Below, piece after piece: positions 12,741 to 22,475 of a stretch of DNA of 64,000 nucleotides. Location: positions 39,308,895-39,372,894 of the forward strand of contig CM064502.1 of assembly GCA_032716605.1 (NCBI GenBank), read 5' to 3'. The notes beneath the pieces are model-generated. The model did no database searches and was not told where the DNA came from. It saw only the letters and a list, made by a program, of their open reading frames with translations. Position numbers and translations under genes: made by a program. Source of the stretch: Paralithodes platypus (Eukaryota > Arthropoda > Malacostraca > Decapoda > Lithodidae). Position 1 is the stretch's first letter. Every line of letters begins with the position of its first letter.

Positions 12741-12770
12741 GCTAGTGAAAATAAAAATTAAAAATAGATT

Positions 12771-13400
12771 CAGCATGCAAGAAAACATAGAAATCGTCAC
12801 CAAGATCATTCAAATCCATCAAGTACATGCATATCTATGAGCAAAACCATTTTCGGCAGACGCATTCGGCGTCCATCTTGAAAAATGGCCGCCATCTTGA
12901 ATTTTTTAATTTTGTTTTTGTTTTTGTTTTGTAGATGTTTAGGTGACAATCACCACGGTCGATCTGGGGATCCGCCGCTGATGAGCTCGTCCTGGAATCT
13001 TTACGACTCTGAATCTTACGATTCTTTACAGGACTGAACATGCCATTATTATCGGCAATAGCTCAGAGAAGAGTGTTGAGAGGGGAGAAGGGGTGTTGGA
13101 GAGAGAGGAAGGTGTTGGAGTGGCTTTGTTATGTTTGTTTTGTCTGTATACGTCATCAGGATGTCCCCTGACTGGGTGCAAGCATGGCTAGGACGTACTA
13201 CCGCACCCACTAAATGTCCGCCGTGGCAGGGATTCGATCCCCGGTCTTTCAGATTCACATGCGAGCGTGCTCACCACTTGACCACCACGGCCTCTAATGG
13301 AACGTCAGGCAGATTTGCTAAGTAGACCCTTGGAAACCAACATGCAAAATTTGGTGCTTGTATCACATTTTGCACAAATTTTCTATTATCTACCCCACTA
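12771..13400 (+). repeat. right terminal inverted repeat, copy 1 (SINE-interrupted)
   Basis: This is the reverse complement of 9445-9710, split at an AATTTTT/AATGG junction by the SINE at 12906-13293. The terminal bases are TATCTACCCCACTA. Confidence 0.85.
12906..13293 (-). mobile_element. tRNA-derived SINE
   Basis: Read on the minus strand, the head begins GCCGTGGTGGTCAAGTGGTG and has a box-B-like GGATCGAATCC. The seven-base acceptor halves GCCGTGG/CCACGGC pair perfectly. The anticodon arm is not canonical, so this is a SINE head rather than a tRNA gene. The 3' tail is a run of A-rich (CAAAAA)n at 12906-12930. The precise interruption of the inverted repeat shows it is an insertion. Confidence 0.75.
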
Positions 13401-13432
13401 GTAGGAAAAGTAGGGGGTAACCCCTAGCTAGA

Positions 13433-13499
13433 TACTACACCTACACCAGGCAGCAGGGAAGGGGTGACCCCGTCCCTGCTGCCTGGTGTAGGTGTAGTA
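13433..13499. repeat. 67-bp perfect hairpin
   Basis: Two perfect 27-bp arms (13433-13459 and 13473-13499) surround AGGGGTGACCCCG, which itself contains a GGGG/CCCC stem. The right half is part of the direct repeat that also lies left of the transposon. Confidence 0.9.
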
Positions 13500-13545
13500 A
13501 AGGGGAACGGGCAGGCACCTCCCTGTTCCTACCTTCTGGGGTAGG
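13464..13545 (+). repeat. direct repeat, right copy
   Basis: It matches 9344-9444 in the same orientation, with differences such as TGTAGG for GATAGG. It may be a pre-existing tandem repeat into which the transposon inserted. Confidence 0.7.
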
Positions 13546-13599
13546 AACAGTAGGGGTAACCCCTAGCCAGATACTTTCACTTCTGGGTGTATATTAGAG

Positions 13600-14108
13600 T
13601 CAAAATGTCTTGACATATGGATCTTGAAGCGGCTTAATTCGTAGGATGAGGGAAAGATTGATTGAGGGAGAACATTCTTGGGTTTACTTATTCAGAAAAA
13701 GAATGACTGAAAATTGGTTTACTCTTGGTTTAGTGAGTTGGACATTATAGGGGTGGGATTTAGTAAAGCAGTGGGTGCCCCCTACTCTACGTAAAAGAGG
13801 AGGTATACACTGAGAAAGCTCTGAAGAACATTGATTATTATAATAGCGGTAGAAGAGTAAGAGAGATGCAACATTGCGGCATGTAGAGAGAGATTGTAGG
13901 GAATTATTTAGAGAAGGTGAATTAATACGACAAAAAATATGCTTTTGTCTCTACCCTTTCTAGAAGTGAGGAACGGGTGGAGCTTCCTCACACATGCAAC
14001 CATGGGTGCACATGCTCACATACTATGCAAGATAGGAGTTTACTGTGGTAGGGTGAAGAACCCATAGAGACGGTTGAGAACACCTAACTTCTGGGAAGCT
14101 GTTTTAAC
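13600..14108 (-). pseudogene. Jockey-like LINE 3' fragment, copy C
   Basis: This aligns along its length with the last roughly 500 bases of the LINE copies at 22.47-25.49 kb and 25.5-27.0 kb. Shared tracts include GAGAGATGCAACATTGCGGC and CTGGGAAGCTG. The frame is destroyed, and it is the oldest-looking of the three copies. Confidence 0.7.
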
Positions 14109-14174
14109 AAATGTGGTATTATGATCTTTATGATAAAGCTAAACAGAATATATGAAAAACAAATACATTAGAAT

Positions 14175-14235
14175 ATATATATATATATATATATACAGTA
14201 TATACAGTATATACTGGTATATATATATATATATC
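14175..14235. repeat. (TA)n at RTE 3' end
   Basis: An interrupted TA repeat (with ACAGTATATACAG and ACTGG) abuts the 3' end of the RTE copy, whose terminal sequence on the minus strand is CAATAGATA. Confidence 0.9.
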
Positions 14236-16430
14236 TATTGCTCGACGCCACGATCCCCAAAAGGGTGGCCACGAACGAACCGCCCCCATGCACCTCTGTC
14301 CCCAGTCAGCCAACGCCCCTCCTCCTAACCAGCACCGCCTTCGTCCATATACTTCCTCACTCCATCCTTCCACCTCTCCTTCGGTGCACCTCTCCCTCTA
14401 TGTCCTTCCACCTCGCTCTCCTACACCCTCTTAGTCATTCTCTCGCTTTCCATAAGTTCCATATGGCCGAACCATCTCAAGTTGTTCCTTTTCACACTTT
14501 CCAGCACATCTACCTCCACACCATACCTCCTTCTTACTTCCTCATTCGTCTGTCTATCCCTCCATGTAACTCCGCGCGCACTTCTCAAGTAACTCATTTC
14601 CACCGCTCTCACTCTTGGTCTGAGTCTCTTCCCAAACATCCATGCTTCGCTTCTGTAAGTTAGTGCCGGGATTACCACACTGTCATGCAAGGACTTCTTC
14701 ACTTCCATGCTGACCACCCTATTTCTTGTTACTGCTTTCAACGTTCCTACAACTCTCTACCCCTGTTGCAACCTCTCCCACACTGCCCAGATACTTAAAT
14801 GAGCTGACAATCTCCATAGCCTGACTGTTCAACTTCCCCTCACACTCTGTGGCTTCAGCCCTTTCGAAGACCATAACCTTGCTCTTCCCCGCATTTACCT
14901 TCAGATTCCGTTTTTCGCACACTGTTCAAGACACATATACCAGACCCTGCAACTCCCATTCATTATCGCTCATCAGAACTGTATCATCAGCAAACTGCAG
15001 TACAGGCAGCTTCCACTCATTTCCCTCCCTTATTAGCTTTACACCAACATCCACTGCTCTTCCTTGTATATCTTTCATGACTCCATCCATATATACAGTA
15101 AACAACCACAGGGACATCACACACCCCTGTTTCAACCCAACATTCGGGTCAAAGAACTCGCTCTGCTCATTCTACACACGTACTGCCACCTTTGCACCCT
15201 CATACATGCTCTTCACTGTTTTCAGCAACTTGCCATCTACTCCGTATTTTCTAAGTACTTTCCACATACCTTCTCTATCCCCTCTGTAATAGGCCTTCTC
15301 CAAATCCATAAAAAGCAACATACACCTTTTGTTGTTTCTCCAGATATTTCTCCACAACACAATTCAGGGTAAAAATTTGATCTACACATCCTCTTCCCAC
15401 CCTAAAACCTCCCTGCTCATCACCTATTCATTTCTCCGTTCTCACTCTCACTCTCTCAATCACTACCCTACTGTACACTTTCTCTACTACGCTTAGAAGA
15501 CATATTCCTCAGTGGTTACCACACACTCCTCTTTCCCCTTTACCCTTAAATAGGGGGACTATTATGCCTGTCTTCCAGTCATCAGGTGCACTCCCCTTCT
15601 CCCATGCTAGTTTGCACATTTTCCAAACCCATTCCATCACTATCTCACCACCATACCTCAACATTTCCCCACACACTCCATCCGTTCCTGGTGGTTTCCC
15701 CAACTTCACTCTTTTCATGGCTTCCCACACTTCTGACCTCCTGATCCCCACCTCCTCCTCCACTACTTCTCTTCTTCTCTCTCCCATACCCCATCCAACT
15801 TAGTATGCTGGCGCTTCATTCCTTACATTTAGCAACTCGTTGAAGTACTCCCTCCATCTTTCGACTCTCTCCTGCTTCTCGACTAGCATTCTCCCATTCT
15901 TATCTTTCACACCCTTACTGTTTCCCTTGCTACCTTCCCTAACTTTCTTGACTTCTTTCCAGAACAGTTTCTTACCCTCCCTCCATTTTACACTCAGATT
16001 CCTTCCAAATTCCTCATTTACTCTTGTCTTACTTTCCTTTACTACTCTCTTCACCATTCTCTTTCTCTACACATACCTCGCTCGTTTATGAGTCTCCATA
16101 TCTTCATTCCCTCTACTACCCAACCACTCTCTATACGCTTTCTTCTTGTCCTCCACAGCTATTTTTACCTCTTCTCTCCACCATGCTGTACCTTTCACTC
16201 CCCTCCCTCTTCTCCTTACTCCATACACCTCCTCACATGCTGCACAGATCTCTTCCGTAAACACCTTGCTCATCTCCTCCACTTCCTCCATATCCTACAG
16301 GTTGAACCCACCTAGTCTTCTTTCTACTGCTCTCCTGTACTCCTCCCTGATTTCCTCCTCCTGCAGCCTCTCCACCCTCATCGCCATTCTCCCCTCCTCT
16401 CGCTTCCCTCCAGCTCTCCTTACCCACTTC
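14236..16430 (-). pseudogene. RTE-clade LINE, 5'-truncated, copy A
   Basis: The minus strand reads through the RTE reverse transcriptase in order. A leader (GTAWWREEVKIAVEDKKKAY) and linker (KLFWKEVKKVREG) come first. Then come LGKPPGTDGVCGEMLRYGG, FMDLEKAYYRGDREGMWKVL, KQGCVMSLWLFTVYMDGV, FADDTVLMSD and the C-terminal LRWFGHMELMESERMTKRV. Stops and frameshifts break it into at least seven pieces, and the N-terminal endonuclease is absent. Segment order and the FADD box support RTE. The 3' end carries a TA/GATA-type tail. A tRNA-like sequence follows about 15 bases beyond the 5' end. Confidence 0.85.
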
Positions 16431-16446
16431 TTTTGTAATCTAAAAG

Positions 16447-16525
16447 GGGAGGTGTGGCGGAGTGGTCTTGCCACTGGCCTGGTAATCCAAAGGTCCCGGG
16501 ATCAAATCCCGATGTATCAATGGGA
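16447..16525 (+). promoter_or_regulatory. tRNA-like head with Pol III boxes A and B
   Basis: A box-A-like TGGCGGAGTGG (16454-16464) and a box-B-like GGGATCAAATCCC (16497-16509) are spaced as in tRNA genes. The derivative at 22430 has the better box B, GGTTCGAATCC. The arms do not fold as a clean tRNA. A Pol III internal promoter is inferred. Confidence 0.6.
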
Positions 16526-16834
16526 AGATATTATTGGGATGGAATTTGTGCTGTACCTAGTATCAGTACATTACCACAAAGTCCACCGAAACGCTAATAA
16601 AATACCCTCATTGTTCCCTGATTAAATAGCACTGTATGAATATTCCCATATTCAAAATATGCTATTGGGGTGAAATGCCTGGTGATTTGCTGCTCAACAG
16701 GTGGCGTTGTGTGTGTGTGTAAGAGTGAGTGTCCGAGTGTAGGGGGTGAGACAGTGAAGCACGGGAATGAGGTGGCTTCAGAGATGGGGTCGCTTCGGAC
16801 CATGAGTGAGCACCGTGCCTCATGTGAAGGCAAG

Positions 16835-17643
16835 ATGGCAGGTGCTCGTTGTACTCTACGTGCTTCACATGCCTCACTCCCAACTCCACCGCAACTCCAG
16901 CAGCCACCAACGCCCCAACGTCAACTGCCAACAATTCAACGCCTGCAGTAGCCATTTCAGCTGATGGTTCCCATACTCAAGAAACAAATAGTAACTCTCC
17001 CCCTCAAGACAACTTCCGTGTCGTGAGGAACAACGTTTGCCCCAAGACCAGGAAACCCATACCGATTACCGAGTGTCAAAACCGCTTCCAGATACTCGCA
17101 GACTCAGATGACGAAGCGGAAATAGAAGAAGTCCGGCACGTGGGAGACTCGATGATACGTGGTCAGCTCACAGAGTTTTGCGCCAGAGCACCTAAGACCA
17201 GGAAGCGTTTTTGTATCCCTGGTGGTGGTGTGGACGACGTAGTTGCTGCAGTTGACGAAGTATCTAAGCTGGCCCCTGCTAATACAATGTACGTCATCCA
17301 CGTTGGATCCAACGATGTACAGCGAACCCGGTCGGAAGATTTGCTTTTAAAGTACCAGCAGCTGATCAAGTCGTTTAAGGAGAAGTCATCAAGGATCATC
17401 GTCTCAGGAATCGTCCCCCGGCTTGGTGTAGGGAGCCGATTTTACAACATAGCCACCAGCATAAATCGTTGTCTAGCAAACCTCTGCAGGAAGGAAAACG
17501 TGGGATTCGTCGACACCTGGGACAATTTCTACTACGATGACTATTTGTTTTCGGACGATGGAGTTCATCTGAACCAGGTGGGAGCAGCACGTTTTGGGCG
17601 TCTTCTCAACGATGCGGTGAAGGATTTTCGGAGAAGAAATTGA
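16835..17643 (+). CDS. LINE ORF1, SGNH hydrolase
   Basis: It encodes the ORF1 protein of the LINE, expected to bind or process element RNA-protein particles; the biochemical role is unproven. The frame open from 16849 has no early ATG. The likely start is ATG at 16835, which opens MAGARC as in the derivative element (MAKAGDSFTCLSP), so a small frameshift probably lies before 16849. After a CFTC motif and a low-complexity N-terminus, the SGNH blocks are GDS (residues about 99-101 of the open frame), PGGG (124-127), GSND (153-156) and DGVH (237-240). The Ser, Gly, Asn and His residues are all present. It ends with TGA at 17641-17643, directly at the start of the ORF2 frame. Confidence 0.75.
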
Positions 17644-20600
17644 CTCAGCACAGGACAACCAGGAAGGAGGACCGAAGACAGCGAGGGCGGCAACCTGCGA
17701 AGGAATTAAATGCTAATCTGTCAAGAACCGCGAATTTGGATAAGGCTCCACCAACACGACCCAAATTCAAAACCGCCAGGGATAACGACCGAGGACCGAT
17801 GTCAGCCATGAATATAAATGTAGATCCGACCAGAACCAAAAATTTGATTAAAGAACGTTCTGTGAGTTCTAAAACCGCAACTTTAAAGGTTTTCTATGCA
17901 AACGCTCATAGCATACGCAATAAATTTTCAGATTTAGAGGAACTAGTGTTTACTGAAAATTATGATGTGATTGGTATAACAGAATCTTGGCTCAATACAG
18001 TAGATAGAGACTTTTTAGCAGAGTATTCACTTCCCGGTTATGTAATGTTTGAGAAAAGCCGAATAAATAAAATGGAGGTGGCGTTTTATTTTATATCAAA
18101 GAAAGTCTTAACCCGACCCTCTTGTCAAAACCTCAAATTGTGAACGTCGACACATCTTTTGTGCTAATAAAGAATAATAAAGGTACACAAATAATACTTG
18201 CATTAATATACAGACCTCCAGCTCAATCAGTGCAAACTGACCGAGAAATTTATGAACAAATTGCAGATGTAAGTAACTCACAAGATACCGTATTTTTTGG
18301 CGACTTTAATTTACCTGTGACCAAGTGGGGCGATACTCTTACTTCACACTCCGGACATGACTTGTATACGAACTTGCAAGAGAGTTCGCTTTATCAATTT
18401 GTTCGAACACCGACCCGTGGTAATAACGTTCTTGACATTGTACTTGCAACAAAAGAAGAATTAATAGAGAATTTGAATGTTGGTGATGAATTCAGTAACA
18501 GCGACCATCGTACGATAACTTTCACTTTAAACTTTACTAGTAACGAACCAAATAGTAGCATCGAAAAAGTCCCTAATTTCAAGAAAGCAAACTTTCATAA
18601 ACTTAGAGCTATGTTTAAAGAAACTGACTGGAGCTTTTTAATTAACAATAACGACATAAATACATCTTGGAAGTTATTTGAAACCACTTACCTAAAAGCA
18701 GTGCAAGACTGCATACCATCGAAAATACGGCGTCCAGGCCATAATAATAAGCCCAAATGGTGGAATAAAGATATTTCAAACTGCCTGCTTGCTAAAAAAT
18801 TTGCTAATGATTGATTAAAATCCTCACAAAATGACGAAGAACGGGTGAAATTTGTAGAGCTACGACGCAAAGCCAAAAAGTTAATTAAGCAAAGTAAAAA
18901 GACCCTAGAGTTACATATTGCGAATCAAAGTAAAACAAACCCGAAAGAATTCTATAGTTATATCAGAAAGAAAAAAGTAGTTACTTCAACTGTTGGACCG
19001 TTAGTCGATGAAAATGGAGAATACACCAAAGACGAAGTACAAATGAGTAATGCCCTCAATACCTTCTTTGCATCAGTTTTTACAACAGAAGACCTCAGTG
19101 ATATCCCTACACCATCGCCGATTCAGATTGATAATTCAGATGTTCTAAGCAATATCACCGTTACAGAGAGAGAAGTATTGAATTGTTTAGATAAACTCAA
19201 GGTAAATAAAACGCCTGGACCTGATACAATCTCGCCTAGAGTTCTAAAGGAAGCTAAGGATGAGCTCTCCAAACCACTGACATTACTATTCAATAAATCC
19301 TTGAAGTCTGGAACTATGCCTGATCAGTGGAAGATAGCCAACGTAACACCGATATTCAAAAAAGGCAGCAAATCCCTACCCAGTAACTATCGTCCAATTA
19401 GCTTAACCTCAGTTGTATGTAAAATGCTAGAAACGGTCATAAGAGACAGACTCGTAAATCACTTAGAGGAAAATAACATACGTAAAGATACTCAACACGG
19501 CTTTCGTAAAAAACGTTCCTGTTTAACAAACCTCTTAGACTTCTTCCACGATATCCTCAACCTCTACGATGAGAGTAAAGCTGTAGATATTATATACCTT
19601 GATTTTCAAAAGGCCTTTGACAAAGTTCCCCACAAACGTTTACTGCTAAAACTAAAAGCACATGGAATACAAGACGGTGTGTTGAAATGGATAGAAAATT
19701 GGCTCAGCGACAGAAAGCAAAGAGTAGTCATAAACGGTAAGGCATCTAAATGGACCAATGTAAGTAGCGGGGTACCCCAGGGATCGGTACTAGGACCAAT
19801 TCTCTTTCTAATTTACATCAACGACATAGATGAGGGTCTCACTTGTACAATCTCAGAATTTGCTGACGATACAAAAATTGCAAATAGCGTACTCTCAAAA
19901 GATCAAGTTGACGATATGCAACACAATCTAGATAAATTGTCACATTGGGCCCAAATTTGGCAAATGAGTTTCAATGCGGATAAATGTAAAGTACTACATA
20001 TCGGTTACCTAAATGAGAAAGCAAACTATTCGATGAATGGCACTCAGCTTAAGAATGTAAACAGAGAAACCGATCTGGGAGTAACAATATCGAGTAACCT
20101 AAAACCTAGTCAACAATGTTCAGAAGTTGTTAAGAAGGCAAACAAAATAATTGGCTTTATAGGCAGGTCATTTGAGCATAAATCCAAAGACGTTATCCTA
20201 ACCCTTTACAGTTCCTTAGTCCGCCCTCTTCTGGAATACTGCGTTCAATGCTGGTGCCCTTATTACCAAAAAGACATAAACAAGCTAGAACGAGTTCAAC
20301 GTAGAGTTACCAAAAATGATACCTAGCCTAAAGAACAAACCATACGAAGAGCGTCTTAGAGAATTAAATCTATTTCCTTTAACCCAGCGCAGATTAAGAG
20401 GTGACTTAATTCAAGTGTTCAAAATCATCAAAGGCATCGACAATATGAACTGTAGTAAGTACTTCACTATCGACCAATCTAATTACACGCGGGGAAACGG
20501 TTGCAAAATTATTGGTAAATCTTTTAACTCACACGAATCTAAGAATTTCTTCTTCAATCGAGTTGTCAACTTGTGGAATGGGCTTCCCCGAGACGTTATA

Positions 20601-20687
20601 GACTGCAGCACCGTTGATTCATTTAAACTCCGCCTAGACAAATATCTCGCATCAAACCCGCGACTGACTGCGTTTGTAAATGAATAA
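17644..20687 (+). pseudogene. LINE ORF2: endonuclease and reverse transcriptase
   Basis: The APE-type endonuclease is visible in two frames: VFYANAHSIRNKFSDLE, ITESWL, then ALIYRPP, FFGDFNLP, NVLDIVLAT and NSDHRTI. The frameshift lies near 18115. An in-frame TGA at 18812-18814 interrupts FAND. The reverse transcriptase follows: NKTPGPDTISPRVLKEAKD, SNYRPISLTSVVCKMLE, YLDFQKAFDKVPHKR, SGVPQGSVLGPILFLIYIND and EFADDTKI. A one-base insertion in an A run near 20310 (A5; a fragment at 56.8 kb has A4) shifts the C-terminal part (LRELNLFPLTQRRLRGDLIQ ... WNGLPRDVID). The product is non-functional as it stands, but the damage is light, so the insertion is fairly young. Confidence 0.9.
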
Positions 20688-21019
20688 CTTTATTTTATCC
20701 TCCCCTCAGTTACTAACCCATATGTCCCCTACTAACTTCCTAGTCCTGCCACGGACATTAGTTCCAGGGCAGTAGTTCCCTTTCCAATGTTCCCTTACCC
20801 ACTCTAAACCACTGTTTGGACACTTGATCCTCAGTGTTTTGGAGGACAAGCAGCCTGGAAGGGTCACTAGATCTGTTGTTGCTTGATTTCCTTTGTACTC
20901 CTTTGTACTCCTTTGTACTCCCTAGACTGGAACAAGACCTCACGGGCTTCACTGCTCATTGTACAGCTGTGAATGTGCAGGCTCTCAGCCTATGCCCGAG
21001 AGGGAGTAAGTTGGAATAT

Positions 21020-21050
<31 letters not shown>

Positions 21051-21056
21051 AAAAAA
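20688..21056 (+). other. LINE 3' UTR and tail
   Basis: It contains three tandem TCCTTTGTAC units (20887-20917), then AGACTGGAACAAGACC and GTGCAGGCTCTCAGCCTATG, then an A-rich tail. The last part recurs in the derivative at 21953-22060 (minus strand). Confidence 0.8.
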
Positions 21057-21279
21057 GCTACTACTACCTAATGGTCAGACAGACCCCCTCCAATACACCT
21101 ATACACCCTAGCATCCACCACACATGTCTTCATTCGTTCATCCACACATATATAATCAATCAGTGTCTTACGTTCCACCACTATCTTATCCTTATCATTC
21201 ATCATTCATCATCCACACCACTTTCCATGTGTACCTGTGTATCATTGTATGTCGGGAGAAGGTGTTGGCTATATATACC

Positions 21280-21280
<1 letters not shown>

Positions 21281-21328
<48 letters not shown>

Positions 21329-21339
21329 GGTATAGATAT

Positions 21340-21390
<51 letters not shown>
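21281..21390. repeat. (TA)n with CCGGTATA interruption
   Basis: A long TA array with one ATACCGGTATAGATATAGATA interruption near 21323-21345. Confidence 0.95.
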
Positions 21391-21393
<3 letters not shown>

Positions 21394-21826
21394 AAACTCG
21401 CTAGGAAAATTGAAACAATGGAACACCAAGCTTTTGTCTATTCTCTCAAGATATCTTCAGGGTAATACAAGAAAACAGGGGGAGAGTGAGGCTTAAATAC
21501 CCGTCCTAAATCATCTGTGAGTTGCTAACTAGCATATAAATACAAAAAGTGTTGCCAGCCTACTGCCTGTTGCCATATTTTTAGGAACATACTTATTTTA
21601 TATACAAAATATATATAAATAAATAAGTATGTTCCTAAAAATATGGCAACGCAGTAGGCTGGCAACACTTTTTGTATTTATATTCTAGTTAGCAACTCAC
21701 AGATGATTTAGGACGGGTATTTAAGTCTCACTCTCCCCCTGTTTACTTGTATTACCCTGAAGATGTCTTGAGAGAATAGACGAAAGCTTGGTGTTCCATT
21801 GTTTCAATATTCCTAGCGAGTTTTAC
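21391..21826. repeat. large palindrome, Penelope-LTR-like
   Basis: Two roughly 205-bp arms (21391-21598 and 21620-21826) are near-perfect inverted copies around an AT-rich centre. The ends are GTAAAACTCGCTAGGA and TCCTAGCGAGTTTTAC. The right arm contains CCTGAAGATGTC then AGACGAAAGC, similar to the degenerate hammerhead-ribozyme cores known in Penelope-like elements. No reverse transcriptase is nearby. It is either a Penelope-type terminal repeat pair or an unrelated foldback element. Confidence 0.6.
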
Positions 21827-21864
21827 TACATAATTTGTTCACACGTATTTGTGATTTTACCTCC

Positions 21865-21891
21865 ATATATATATATATATATATATATATA

Positions 21892-21931
<40 letters not shown>
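21865..21931. repeat. (TA)n with one ACTG interruption
   Basis: A TA array split by TACTGTATA, next to the A-tail end of the adjoining short element. Confidence 0.9.
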
Positions 21932-21935
<4 letters not shown>

Positions 21936-21952
21936 ATTATTATTATTATATA

Positions 21953-22425
21953 TTTTTTTTAATTTAATCCCTCTCGGACATAGACTGAGAGCCTGTACAT
22001 TCAATCGTTCAACACGGTGAAACCCGTTAATTCTCGTTCCAGTCTTGGGACTGAGACATGTGAAGCTGTCACCAGCCTTTGCCATCTTGCCTTCGCATAT
22101 ACTGTATATGGAGCTGCTTCATCTTCGTGCTTCAATGTCTCACTCTCAAGACTCGAACCCAACTCTCAGAACGCCACCTATTGAGCAATTAACTCACTAG
22201 GCATTGCCCCCCTGCAGCATATTTTTAATATGGGAATATTCATAGTGCTATTAAATTCAGGGTACAATGAGGGTATTTTTGTTTACATTTCCGTGGGCTT
22301 TGTGGTAATGCACTTATACTAGGTAAAGCACAAATTCCATCCCAATAATATCTCCCATTGGTACATCGGGATTCGAACCCGGGACTATTGGATTAGCAGT
22401 CCAGTGACAAGACCACTCCACCACA

Positions 22426-22430
<5 letters not shown>
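21953..22430 (-). mobile_element. SINE-sized internally deleted derivative of the tRNA-headed LINE
   Basis: Read on the minus strand, the tRNA-like head (box A TGGTGGAGTGG, box B GGTTCGAATCC) is followed by the same leader as at 16525-16870. This includes ACCCTCATTGTACCCTGAAT, AATATTCCCATATT, AATAGGTGGCG, GAGACATTGAAGCACG and GAAGGCAAGATGGC. After the first dozen codons of ORF1 it jumps to the LINE 3' UTR (AGACTGGAACGAG ... CAGGCTCTCAGTCTATGTCC) and an A-rich tail. About 4 kb, covering ORF1 and ORF2, is missing. It probably moves in trans using LINE proteins; that is inference. Confidence 0.8.

Positions 22431-22471
<41 letters not shown>
22431..22471. repeat. (TA)n between two retroelements
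   Basis: A TA array lies exactly between the tRNA-like head of the preceding element and the 3' end of the LINE that follows. Confidence 0.9.

Positions 22472-22475
<4 letters not shown>

Larger units (their letters stand above)
9445..13400 (+). mobile_element. XPG/Academ-like DNA transposon, copy 1
   Basis: Long terminal inverted repeats begin TAGTGGGGCAGATAAC (9445) and end TATCTACCCCACTA (13400). The flanks show a 3-bp target duplication, GTA on both sides. The interior holds a broken transposase gene (10454-12508) and the right repeat is interrupted by a SINE. A related element with the same termini and a TAA duplication lies at 36780-40024. Long inverted repeats, a 3-bp duplication and an XPG-like nuclease motif fit the Academ superfamily. 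That assignment is inference from motifs. Confidence 0.75.
16445..21056 (+). mobile_element. near full-length CR1/L2-like LINE with tRNA-like 5' end
   Basis: From left to right: a tRNA-like head, a leader, an SGNH-hydrolase ORF1, ORF2 with endonuclease and reverse transcriptase, a 3' UTR and an A-rich tail (21016-21056). The head and leader match the 5' part of the short element at 21953-22430, whose 3' part matches this LINE's 3' UTR. I therefore treat the head as part of the LINE rather than a neighbouring SINE. ORF2 has frameshifts and a stop, so this copy is not autonomous. An SGNH ORF1 is known in the CR1/L2 group. Confidence 0.75.

Noticed and set aside
14238..16625. Plus-strand open frames rich in Ser, Pro, His and Leu
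   Set aside because: They are antisense shadows of the RTE coding strand.
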